Source: CAYVQE01 sp964454005 (GTDB lineage Bacteria; Myxococcota; B64-G9). From it: a stretch of 64,000 bases of DNA. Position numbers and translations under genes: made by a program. Position 1 is the stretch's first letter, and every line of letters begins with the position of its first letter. Below the pieces are notes generated by a model that worked only from the letters and a program-made list of their open reading frames with translations, was not told the origin of the DNA and searched no databases. The stretch lies in the NCBI GenBank assembly GCA_964454005.1, contig CAYVQE010000013.1, forward strand, positions 1 to 64,000. Reading direction: 5' to 3'. Below, in pieces: positions 20,414 through 29,114 of this stretch.

Positions 20414-23400
20414 ATGAACGCCGACCAATCAATTCAGCATCCGGTGGCCATCATCGGCCTGGGCGCCGTGATGCCCGACGCCGACAACGCCGGCGCTTAC
20501 TGGCGCAACATCCTCGAGGGCCGCGACAGCATCCGCCAGGTACCGCCGGAGCGCTGGCGCCCCGAGGACTACTACGATCCCGACCCCAAGGCGCCCGACA
20601 AGACCTACACCCGCATCGGCGCCTTCGTCTCCGACTTCGAGTTCGACTGGCGCAAGTACCGCATGCCGCCGCGCATGGCGGCCGCCGTCGATGCGGTGCA
20701 GAAGTGGGCCATCGCCGCCGCCGACGAGGCCCTGGCCGACGCCGGTTACGGCGAGCGGGATTTCGACCGTCGTGGTTGCGCGGTGGTGCTCGGCAACTCG
20801 CTGGGCGGCGAGCTGCACTACAACACCACCCTGCGGGTCCACGTACCGCTGTTCGCCCGCTCGCTGGAGGCCAGCGCCGCCTTCCAGTCGCTGCCTGAGG
20901 CGGCACGCCGGGCCCTGCTCGATCAGTTCCGCGCCAACGCAGCTGCCGCCCTGCCGCCCATCACCGAGGACAGCATGCCGGGCGAGCTGGCCAACGTCAT
21001 CGCCGGTCGGGTGGCCAACGTCTTCGGCCTGCAGGGGCCGAGCTACACCGCCGACGCCGCCTGCGCCTCGTCGCTGGCGGCGCTGCAGGCGGCCATCGCC
21101 GGTCTGGCCGAAGGCCGCTACCAGATGGTGGTCAGCGGCGGCGTCGACTCCAGCATGTCGCCGCAGTCCTTCGTCAAGTTCTCCAAGATCGGCGCCCTGT
21201 CGGCCGAGCTGAGCTGTCCCTTCGACCGCCGCGCCTCGGGCTTCGTCATGGGCGAGGGCTGCGGGGTGCTGGTGCTCAAACGCCTGGCCGACGCCGAGCG
21301 CGACGGCGATCGGATCTACGCCGTGATCCACGCCATGGGCTCGTCGTCCGACGGCCGCGGCAAGGGCATCACCGCGCCCAACCCGGTCGGCCAGCGGTTG
21401 GCCATCGAGCGCGCCTATCAAGCCTGCGGTCTGTCGCCGGCGGCGGTCGGCCTGTTCGAGGCCCACGGCACCTCGACCCGGGTCGGCGATGCGGTCGAGG
21501 GACAGGTGATGACCGAGCTGCTGCGCGCGGCCGGCGCCCGGCCGCAGAGCATCTTCATCGGCTCGGTCAAGTCGCAGATCGGCCACCTGAAGAGCGCCGC
21601 CGGGGCGGCCGCCCTGATCAAGGCGACCCTGGCGCTGCACCACCGCACCATTCCAGCCTCGCTGCACTTCGATGCACCCAACCCCGAGATCCCCTTCGCC
21701 GGCTCCGCGCTGCGGGTGCCCACCGAGACCCGCGACTGGCCGGCGGCCGACGGGCCCGGCCGGTTATGCGGGGTGTCGTCCTTCGGCTTCGGCGGCACCA
21801 ATTTCCACGCCGTGCTCGGCGAGCACCGGCCCGGCGCGGCCGATGGCGGGCGGGTCTACCCGAACGCCGACCTCGGCGCCGAGACAACGGCGGCGGCCAC
21901 CGCCGAGCCGGCCGCGGCAGCGAGCGCCGCTGCCGACCCGGAAGGCGGGCTTGCGCGCCGGCAGCTGGCGGTCGGGGCCGACGACGCCGCTGGACTGGCG
22001 CTGGCGCTGGAGCGCCAGCTGGCGCTGCCGGCCGGCAGCGATCCCGCCGCAGCGCCGCCGCGGGTGCGGGCCGCGGCCGAGCGGCTGGTGATCGACTACG
22101 GCGACGAAGCCGAGCGGGCCCAGCGCGGCAAGCTGGCCCGGCGCGCCGTGGAGAACGAACAGGCGGCCACCTGGCGCGCCCTGGCCGCCCAGGGGGTGTT
22201 CCGCGGCCGCGGCCCGGCCAGCCCGGTGGCCTTTTTGTATCCCGGCCAGGGCTCGCAGTATCCGGGCATGCTGGCCGCGCTGGCCGCTGCCGAGCCGACC
22301 GTGGCCGCGACCTTCGCCGAGGCCGACGCCATCATGCAACCGGTGCTGGGCCGGCCGCTGAGCGCGCTGGTGTGGGCGACCGACAGCCCGGACAGCCGCG
22401 AGGCGCTGCGCCAGACCGCGGTCTGCCAGCCGGCCATGCTGACCGCCGACGTGGCCCTGACGCGGCTGCTGGCCGAGCGCGGCATCGCGCCCGACATGGT
22501 CGCCGGCCACAGCCTGGGCGAGTATGCCGCCCTGGTGGCCGCCGGCATGCTCGACTTCGGCGACGCGCTGCGGGCCGTCTGCGCCCGGGCGCGCGAGATG
22601 AGCGGGGTGCGGGTCGACGATCCCGGCAAGATGGCGGCGGTCTTCGCGTCGCCCGACGCCATCGGGCGCATCGTCGGTGACATCGCCGGGGTGCAACCGG
22701 CCAACTACAACAGCCCGGGCCAGACCGTGCTGGCCGGACCCACCGCCGGCATGCGGGAAGCGCTGGCTCGCCTGGAGGCCGCCGAGCTACGAGCGGTCGA
22801 GCTGCCCGTGTCCCACGCCTTCCACTCGCCGATCGTGGCCCCGGCCCGCGATCCGCTGCGCCGGGTCCTGGCCGGCCTCGACGTCCGACCGCCGCGCATC
22901 CCGGTGGTGGCCAACGTCGACGCCCGGCCCTATGAACAGACCCCGGCGGCCCGCGAGCGCAACCTGGACCGGCTGGCCGACCAGGTGGCCGCGCCGGTGC
23001 GCTGGATCGACAGCCTGCGGGCCCTGTACGACCGCGGCGCCCGCCTGTTCATCGAGGTGGGCCCCAAGCGGGTGCTGACCACCTTCGCCCTGGACGTGCT
23101 GGCCGATGCCGACATCAGCGCGGTGGCCGCCAACCAGCCCAAGCTGGGCGATGCGGCCTCGCTGGGCCAGGTGCTGGCCGCCTGCGCCGCCGCCGGCCTG
23201 CCGCGCGCAGAAGCGGCCGCGGCCGAACAGACGAGCTCGAACAGCGCGCCCGAAGCGCACCATACGGGTGCGATCGAGCTGACCGAGCCCGCGCCGGCGG
23301 ATCCGGCTGCGGTGCCGGCCACGGCCGCCGAGACCGAATGCGTGGTGGCCGGGGTCGGCCTGGGGCTGCCTGGCACCGCCAGCGAGGTCTTCGCCGCCGA

Positions 23401-26400
23401 CAACGACGAGCGGCTGCTGGCCGGCTACGCGGGCATCGATCCGCTGGACGAACGCCAGCGCCAGGGCCTGGCCGACCAGCGCATCGCCCGGCTGCTCAAG
23501 GACGCGCCCGGGGGGCCGGCCTTCGAGGTCATCGACCACCCGGACCGGGTGGCCCGGCTGACCGGCCGCCGCGGCCGCTTCGATCCGGTGGCCGAGTTCG
23601 GCCTGGATCCGGAGCAGGTGGCCGCGTTCGACATCACCACCCAGCTGGCGATCGCCGCCGGACTGCTGGCCCTGCGCGACGCCGGCCTACCGCTGGTGAT
23701 GCACCACCGCACCACCAGCACCGGCTCCAGACTGCCGCAGGGCTGGCGGCTGCCGGCCGCGCTGGCCGACGAGACCGGTATCGTATTCGCCTCGGCCTTT
23801 CCAGGCGTGGATGCCCTGATCGGCGAACTCGAACGCAAGCACGGCAGCGATCGACTGCAGGCCCGCATCGACGAGCTGCGCGCCCTGGCCGAAGAGGTGG
23901 GCGAGCTCAAAGCCGTCAGCCGGCGGCTGCAGCAGCTCGAGAGCGAGCTGGGCGCGGGCTACCAGTTCGATCGCAAGTTCATCTTCCGCGCTCTGGCCAT
24001 GGGCCACGCCCAGCTGGCCCAGCTGATCGGAGCCCGCGGCCCCAACGTCCAGCTCAATGCGGCCTGCGCCTCGACCACGCTGGGCATCTGCGTGGCCCAG
24101 GACTGGATCCGCAGCGGCCGTTGCCGGCGGGTGCTGGTGGTCGGCGCCGACGACATCACCAACCCCACCCTGGCGCCGTGGCTGGTCGGCGGGCTGCTGG
24201 CCACCGGCGCGGTGACCACCGAGCCGGAGCTGGAGCGCGCCGCCCTGCCCTTCGACCGCCGGCGCAACGGCATGATCCCCGGCATGGGGGCGGTCGGCCT
24301 GGTGGTCGAGGACGCCGGCGAGCTGGAGAACCGCGGCATGCGCGGCGCCAGCCGGCTGCTGGGCAGCGCGGCGGCCAACAGCGCCTTCCACGGCACCCGG
24401 CTGGACGCCGACCACATCGCCGCGGTCATGGAGCGCCTGGTGGCCGCGGCCGAGCACCGGCACCGGCTCGACCGCGCCCGGCTGGCCGAACAGCTGGTGT
24501 TCGTCTCGCACGAGACCTACACCCCGCCGCGCGGCGGCTCGGCCAGCGCCGAGGTGCACGCGCTGCGCCGGGTCTTCGGTCCGGCGGCCGACCGCATCGT
24601 CATCGCCAACACCAAGGGCTTCACCGGCCACCCCATGGGCGTGGGCATCGAAGACGGGGCCGCGGTGCGCATGCTGGAGCAGCAGCGGGTGCCGCCGGTG
24701 GCCAACCTGCGCCAGCCCGACCCGGACCTGGGCCGGCTCAACCTGTCGCGGGGCGGCCGGCAGCCGGTGCGCTTCGCGCTGCGGCTGGCCGCCGGCTTCG
24801 GCTCGCAGATCGGCATGACCCTGTCAGAGCGCATCGAGCCGACGGGTGGTCCGGATCGGGTGGCCGACCGCGCCCGCCACCAGGCCTGGCTCGAAGGGCT
24901 GGCCGAAGCGCCCGGCGCCGCACTGGCGGTGGAGCACAAGACCCTGCGGCTGTATGCCGAGCCGGACGAGCGGCCGGCGGCCGCTGCCGAGCCCGAGCCG
25001 AGGCCCCGGCCCGAAACGGAGACCGAACCGGCTGAAGCGCCCCAGGTGGCCACCCCGCCTGCGGCTTCGCCACCGGCTTCGGCGACCGAGGTCGCGGCTT
25101 CGCCAGCGGTCGATGACGAGGCGATCGCCGATCAAGTGCTGGCGCTGGCCGCCGAGCAGACCGGCTACCCCCAGGACATGCTCGAACTCGACCTCGACCT
25201 CGAGGCCGACCTGGGCATCGACACCGTCAAACAGGCCGAGCTGTTCGCCGCCATCCGCGACACCTTCGCCATCCCGCGGCCCGACGAGCTCAAGCTGTCC
25301 GACTACCCCACCCTGGGCCACGTCATCGGCTTCGTCCGCGATCAGCTCGGTCGAGGCGCCGAGAAGGTGCCCGCTGCAAAGCCCGCTGCGACCGATGCCG
25401 CGGCTTCGCCGGAGCCCCCGGCGACCCGATCGAGCGCAGCACCGCAGCCGGCTGCAGCACTGGCCGAGCAGACCGAGCAGACCGAGCAGACCGAGCAGAC
25501 CGAGCAATTCGATGACGAGGCGATCGCCGATCAAGTGCTGGCGCTGGCCGCCGAGCAGACCGGCTACCCCCAGGACATGCTCGAACTCGACCTCGACCTC
25601 GAGGCCGACCTGGGCATCGACACCGTCAAACAGGCCGAGCTGTTCGCCGCCATCCGCGACACCTTCGCCATCCCGCGGCCCGACGAGCTCAAGCTGTCCG
25701 ACTACCCCACCCTGGGCCACGTCATCGGCTTCGTCCGCGATCAGCTCGACATGTCCGCCGAAGCCGCGGACCCGTCCGCCGAAGCCGCAGGCGAAGGCGG
25801 ATTGCAGCTGCTGCGCCCGGAGCTGGTGGGCCGGCCGGCGGCGGCCGACTGCCTGCCCACCGGCGCCGAGGTGCGGGGCCGGGTGCTCGTGGCCGGCGGT
25901 CCGCCGGCCGCTGCCGCCGCGCTGGAGGCGGCCCTACGCGCGCGCGGCGCCGAGCCGGTGCGCATCGGAGACGCGAAGCCCGATCCGGAAGCCATGCTGG
26001 CGGCCGCCCGCGAAGCATCGGCCGAGGGCCCGCTGCAGGGCGCCGTACTGTTGACCGCCCTGTCGCCGCCGGTGGCCCCCGACAGCGATGACCGGGCAGC
26101 CTGGCGCAGCGCGCTCGAAGCTCGCGCCCGGCTGCCCTTCCGGCTGGCACAGGCGCTCGAGGAGACGCTCACCGGAGGCGAGGGCGCATTCTTCCTGGCG
26201 CTGACGGCCATGGGCGGCCACCTGGGCCTGGCCGCCGACGGGGCCCGCGATCCGCTGGCCGGCGCCACCACCGGGCTGATCAAGGCGCTGGCCCGCGAGT
26301 GGCCCGGAGTGGGCTGCAAGGTGCTCGACACCGCAGCCGAGATCGCTCCGGCCGACCTGGCTGCGGCCATCCTCGAGGAGATCGAGCGCGATCCAGCCGT

Positions 26401-28336
26401 GGTCGAGGTCGGCCGCGGCCCGCACGGGCGCTACGCGGTCGGGCTGCGGCCGGTGGCCGACGATGCGCTCGACACCGCCCGGCCGGCGCCGCCGAACGGC
26501 GGGCCGGTGGTGCTGATCACCGGCGGCGGCGGCGCGGTTGCCGGGCACATCGCCCGCGCCGCGGCCCGCGGCGGCGGCACCTTCTACCTGCTCGGCCGCA
26601 CCCCGGCCCCGGCCGCCGACGATCCCCGCCTGGAGCGGCTGCAGGCCGATCCCGACGGGCTGGAACGCGAGTTGGCCGACCGGATGCGCCGCGCCGGCGA
26701 ACGGCCCACCCCGGTCAAGCTGGCCGCCGCGCTGGCGCCGCTGCAACGGCAGCTGGCGGTGCGCCGCAGCCTGGCGGCCATCGCCGCCGCCGGCGCCGAC
26801 GCCCGCTACGCCGCCCTGGACGCCACCGACGAGGCCGCCCTGGGCCGGCTGGTGGCCGAGATCGCCGAGCGCCACGGCCGGCTGGACCAGGTCTGGCACG
26901 CCGCCGGCATCGAGCGCAGCCAGCCGCTGGCCAGAAAGGAGCCGGCCGAGTTCGACCGCGTGCTGGATGCCAAGGCCGAAGGCCTGCGCGCCGTGCTGCG
27001 GGCCACCCGCGAGGTGACGCTCGACCGGTTGGTCCTGTTCGGCTCGGTGGCCGGCCGCTTCGGCAACGCCACCCAGACCGACTACGCCGCGGCCAACGAC
27101 CTGCTGGCCAAGTGCGCCGGCTGGATCGCGCGCCAGCGGCCGGGGCTGGTCGCCACCACCCTGGCTTTCAGCGCCTGGGACGGTGCCGGCATGGCCAGCC
27201 GCGGCTCGGCACCCGCGCTGCTGCGCCGCGCCGGCATCGGCCTGATCGAACCCGCGGCCGGCGCCGCCGCCAGCGCGGCCGCCATCGCCGCCGGGCCGGG
27301 CGGCGAGCTGGTACTGGCCAATGGACTGGGCGCGCTGGCCGACGGCCTGCTGGCCGCCGGCGCCGACCTGGCCGCCCTGCGCGGCCGATTGGCGGCCGAG
27401 CCCGAGCGCTACCCGCTGCTGCAGGCGGTGGCCGGCTGGACCGTGGCCGGCGGGCTGGAGTTCGAGGTGGACTTCGACCCGCAGCGCGATCCCTACCTGG
27501 CCGACCACCGCATCGACGGCACCATCGTGGTGCCCGGGGTGATGGCGGTCGAATGCTTCGCCGAGGCCGCCCAGCTATTGCGGCCCGAGCTGGAGCTGGC
27601 CGCGGTCGAGGCCATCGCCTTCGAGTCGCCGCTCAAGCTCTACCGCGACGCGCCGCGCGCCGCCCGGCTGCTCTTGCAGCCGCTGTGGAGCCGACAGCAG
27701 CCCCTGCTGGCGGTTCAGCTCGAGTCCGAGCGCGAGCTGGCCGGCGGCCGGCGCCAGACGGTCTGCCACTTCCGGGCCCGGGTGCGCCTGGACGCCGGAC
27801 CCCGCTCGGTGGGCGTGGACGGCTGGAACCGGCCCGCCGCCCGCGCCGCCATCGACCGCGAGACCATCTACCGGGCCTACTTTCACGGGCCCAGCTTCCA
27901 GGTGCTCGACGGCGCCGAGCCCACCGCCGACGGCGGCCTGGCCGGCCGCTTCGACGCGGTCCGCGCCGAGCCGCCGCTGGGCCGGCCCGGCCGGCTGGCC
28001 GCCCGACCCATGCTGACCGAGCTGGCCTTCCAGGCGGCCGGGCTGCACGAGGCCCGGGTCTCGCGCCGCATCGGTCTGCCGGCCGCGCTCGATCGGCTGT
28101 CGCTGTTCCAGCCGCCCCCGGGCGAGCCCGGCCCCATCACCGCCCGGGTGCTGCCCGATCCGGCAGGGACCGGGCACGGCCACCGCATCCAGGTCATCGA
28201 CGGGCGCGGCTACCTGCTGTTGGAGCTCGACGGCTACCGCACCGCGCCGCTGTCGCAGTCGCTGGACGAAGCGCTGCAAACCCGCCTGACCGGCGGGGCC
28301 GCGGAGCCGACCGGCGGGCCGGAGGTTCGAAATTGA
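20414..28336 (+). CDS. Single-chain PfaA-like lipid/polyketide synthase, KS-AT-KS-ACP-ACP-KR-DH
   Basis: 2640 residues. Domain order: KS1 (about 10-450; Cys217 in ADAACASS, His in FEAHGTSTRVG and IGHLKSAAG); malonyl-type AT (about 600-920; GQGSQYPGM, Ser700 in GHSLGEYAAL); a second KS (about 960-1490; Cys1218 in NAACAST, His in VSHETYTP and FTGHPMG, so its triad is intact rather than a Gln-type chain-length factor); two ACPs (about 1565-1645 and 1698-1778) with the motif LGIDTVKQ, Thr at 1604 and 1737; KR (about 1800-2330; LFGSVAG and Tyr2224 in TDYAAAND); and a hot-dog DH (about 2350-2630; DHRIDGTIVVPG with His2365). No enoyl reductase or thioesterase is seen. It resembles microbial polyunsaturated-fatty-acid and other secondary-lipid synthases compressed into one chain. 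The ATG follows GAGGGAG by seven bases. Confidence 0.93.
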   Translation: MNADQSIQHPVAIIGLGAVMPDADNAGAYWRNILEGRDSIRQVPPERWRPEDYYDPDPKAPDKTYTRIGAFVSDFEFDWRKYRMPPRMAAAVDAVQKWAIAAADEALADAGYGERDFDRRGCAVVLGNSLGGELHYNTTLRVHVPLFARSLEASAAFQSLPEAARRALLDQFRANAAAALPPITEDSMPGELANVIAGRVANVFGLQGPSYTADAACASSLAALQAAIAGLAEGRYQMVVSGGVDSSMSPQSFVKFSKIGALSAELSCPFDRRASGFVMGEGCGVLVLKRLADAERDGDRIYAVIHAMGSSSDGRGKGITAPNPVGQRLAIERAYQACGLSPAAVGLFEAHGTSTRVGDAVEGQVMTELLRAAGARPQSIFIGSVKSQIGHLKSAAGAAALIKATLALHHRTIPASLHFDAPNPEIPFAGSALRVPTETRDWPAADGPGRLCGVSSFGFGGTNFHAVLGEHRPGAADGGRVYPNADLGAETTAAATAEPAAAASAAADPEGGLARRQLAVGADDAAGLALALERQLALPAGSDPAAAPPRVRAAAERLVIDYGDEAERAQRGKLARRAVENEQAATWRALAAQGVFRGRGPASPVAFLYPGQGSQYPGMLAALAAAEPTVAATFAEADAIMQPVLGRPLSALVWATDSPDSREALRQTAVCQPAMLTADVALTRLLAERGIAPDMVAGHSLGEYAALVAAGMLDFGDALRAVCARAREMSGVRVDDPGKMAAVFASPDAIGRIVGDIAGVQPANYNSPGQTVLAGPTAGMREALARLEAAELRAVELPVSHAFHSPIVAPARDPLRRVLAGLDVRPPRIPVVANVDARPYEQTPAARERNLDRLADQVAAPVRWIDSLRALYDRGARLFIEVGPKRVLTTFALDVLADADISAVAANQPKLGDAASLGQVLAACAAAGLPRAEAAAAEQTSSNSAPEAHHTGAIELTEPAPADPAAVPATAAETECVVAGVGLGLPGTASEVFAADNDERLLAGYAGIDPLDERQRQGLADQRIARLLKDAPGGPAFEVIDHPDRVARLTGRRGRFDPVAEFGLDPEQVAAFDITTQLAIAAGLLALRDAGLPLVMHHRTTSTGSRLPQGWRLPAALADETGIVFASAFPGVDALIGELERKHGSDRLQARIDELRALAEEVGELKAVSRRLQQLESELGAGYQFDRKFIFRALAMGHAQLAQLIGARGPNVQLNAACASTTLGICVAQDWIRSGRCRRVLVVGADDITNPTLAPWLVGGLLATGAVTTEPELERAALPFDRRRNGMIPGMGAVGLVVEDAGELENRGMRGASRLLGSAAANSAFHGTRLDADHIAAVMERLVAAAEHRHRLDRARLAEQLVFVSHETYTPPRGGSASAEVHALRRVFGPAADRIVIANTKGFTGHPMGVGIEDGAAVRMLEQQRVPPVANLRQPDPDLGRLNLSRGGRQPVRFALRLAAGFGSQIGMTLSERIEPTGGPDRVADRARHQAWLEGLAEAPGAALAVEHKTLRLYAEPDERPAAAAEPEPRPRPETETEPAEAPQVATPPAASPPASATEVAASPAVDDEAIADQVLALAAEQTGYPQDMLELDLDLEADLGIDTVKQAELFAAIRDTFAIPRPDELKLSDYPTLGHVIGFVRDQLGRGAEKVPAAKPAATDAAASPEPPATRSSAAPQPAAALAEQTEQTEQTEQTEQFDDEAIADQVLALAAEQTGYPQDMLELDLDLEADLGIDTVKQAELFAAIRDTFAIPRPDELKLSDYPTLGHVIGFVRDQLDMSAEAADPSAEAAGEGGLQLLRPELVGRPAAADCLPTGAEVRGRVLVAGGPPAAAAALEAALRARGAEPVRIGDAKPDPEAMLAAAREASAEGPLQGAVLLTALSPPVAPDSDDRAAWRSALEARARLPFRLAQALEETLTGGEGAFFLALTAMGGHLGLAADGARDPLAGATTGLIKALAREWPGVGCKVLDTAAEIAPADLAAAILEEIERDPAVVEVGRGPHGRYAVGLRPVADDALDTARPAPPNGGPVVLITGGGGAVAGHIARAAARGGGTFYLLGRTPAPAADDPRLERLQADPDGLERELADRMRRAGERPTPVKLAAALAPLQRQLAVRRSLAAIAAAGADARYAALDATDEAALGRLVAEIAERHGRLDQVWHAAGIERSQPLARKEPAEFDRVLDAKAEGLRAVLRATREVTLDRLVLFGSVAGRFGNATQTDYAAANDLLAKCAGWIARQRPGLVATTLAFSAWDGAGMASRGSAPALLRRAGIGLIEPAAGAAASAAAIAAGPGGELVLANGLGALADGLLAAGADLAALRGRLAAEPERYPLLQAVAGWTVAGGLEFEVDFDPQRDPYLADHRIDGTIVVPGVMAVECFAEAAQLLRPELELAAVEAIAFESPLKLYRDAPRAARLLLQPLWSRQQPLLAVQLESERELAGGRRQTVCHFRARVRLDAGPRSVGVDGWNRPAARAAIDRETIYRAYFHGPSFQVLDGAEPTADGGLAGRFDAVRAEPPLGRPGRLAARPMLTELAFQAAGLHEARVSRRIGLPAALDRLSLFQPPPGEPGPITARVLPDPAGTGHGHRIQVIDGRGYLLLELDGYRTAPLSQSLDEALQTRLTGGAAEPTGGPEVRN
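25111..25748 (+). repeat. Two perfect 239-bp direct repeats encoding the ACP domains
   Basis: 25111-25349 and 25510-25748 are identical base for base and 399 bp apart, each encoding a complete ACP. Identity at silent positions shows very recent duplication or ongoing gene conversion. A short 9-bp repeat array lies in the linker. Confidence 0.95.
25466..25501 (+). repeat. Four 9-bp repeats in the ACP linker
   Basis: GAGCAGACC four times in tandem (Glu-Gln-Thr), followed by a partial fifth copy. The same word occurs inside each ACP, so slippage or recombination seeded from there is plausible. Confidence 0.85.
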
Positions 28337-29052
28337 TCCGCTGGTTGCTGCTGGCCGATCGGCCGGGCCTCGATCTGCAGCGCTTCATCGCCGGGCCCGC
28401 CGAGGCCGCCGCCGGTGCCCGCTACCGGCATCCCAGCCGCCACCGCCAGTGGCTGCTGGGCCGGGCCGCGGCCAAGCTGCTGCTGTGGCGCCAGCGCCAC
28501 GCGCTGGGCCTGGCCGACGCCCGGCCGCAGTCCATCCGCATCCTGCGCGCCCCGGCCGGCTGGCCCCGGCCGCTGGACGCGGCCGGCCGGCCGCTGCCGG
28601 TCAGCCTGACCATCGCCCACTGCCGCAGCGCGGCCCTGTGCGCCGTCGGCCCGGCTGCGGCCGGCCGGCTGGGCGCCGACATCGAGCCCGCGGCCCGGCG
28701 CAGCCCGGCCTTCGTCCGCACCTGGTTCACCGCCGCCGAGCAGCGCCGGCTGGCCGCGCTGGCCGAGCCCGAGCAAGCCCGGCGGGCCACTCTGCTGTGG
28801 TGCATCAAGGAAGCGGTGCTCAAGGCCGAACGCACCGGTCTGCACGCCGACACCCGCAGCGTGGCCGTCGATCCGCTGCCGCCCGCCCCCGCCCCAAACG
28901 GCGGCTGGCAGGCAACCAGCGCCCGCAGCGCCAGCGGCCCGGTCGCCGTGCGCTGGCGGCTCGACCCGACCAGCGGGCTGGTGCAGGTGCTGGCCCGGTT
29001 GCCGGCGAGCCCGGCCGCCGCCGCTCCGGTACCGCAACGGCTGGCCGGCTGA
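28333..29052 (+). CDS. 4'-phosphopantetheinyl transferase (Sfp type)
   Basis: 239 residues from a TTG that overlaps the synthase stop as TTGA, with GGAGG seven bases upstream. Sfp-type enzymes transfer phosphopantetheine from CoA to carrier proteins. The Mg-binding motif GADIEP and the C-terminal WCIKEAVLKA (W-x-x-K-E-A) are present, and a basic N-terminal part (RHPSRHRQWLLGRAAAK) matches the CoA-binding region. Translational coupling to the synthase makes its two ACPs the obvious substrates. This matters because the acceptor residue there appears to be Thr rather than Ser. Confidence 0.9.
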   Translation: MIRWLLLADRPGLDLQRFIAGPAEAAAGARYRHPSRHRQWLLGRAAAKLLLWRQRHALGLADARPQSIRILRAPAGWPRPLDAAGRPLPVSLTIAHCRSAALCAVGPAAAGRLGADIEPAARRSPAFVRTWFTAAEQRRLAALAEPEQARRATLLWCIKEAVLKAERTGLHADTRSVAVDPLPPAPAPNGGWQATSARSASGPVAVRWRLDPTSGLVQVLARLPASPAAAAPVPQRLAG

Positions 29053-29101
29053 ACCCACGGCGGCCGGCAGACAAAGTTCACCGCTCACCGCTGAGAGTTG
29101 G

Positions 29102-29107
29102 TATAAC
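29102..29107 (+). promoter_or_regulatory. -10 element giving a near-leaderless start
   Basis: TATAAC at 29102-29107 ends seven bases before the ATG at 29115, so transcription would begin at or beside the start codon. TTCACC (29077-29082) is the nearest -35-like word, at a long 19 bp spacing. No Shine-Dalgarno sequence precedes the ATG. Confidence 0.4.
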
Positions 29108-29114
29108 GGGTGGC

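Noticed and set aside
20414..28336. Enediyne-type PKSE or a complete PfaABCD locus
   Set aside because: The chain has an extra ketosynthase and two ACPs and lacks the enediyne terminal domain; no PfaB- or PfaD-like gene is present, so neither label fits.
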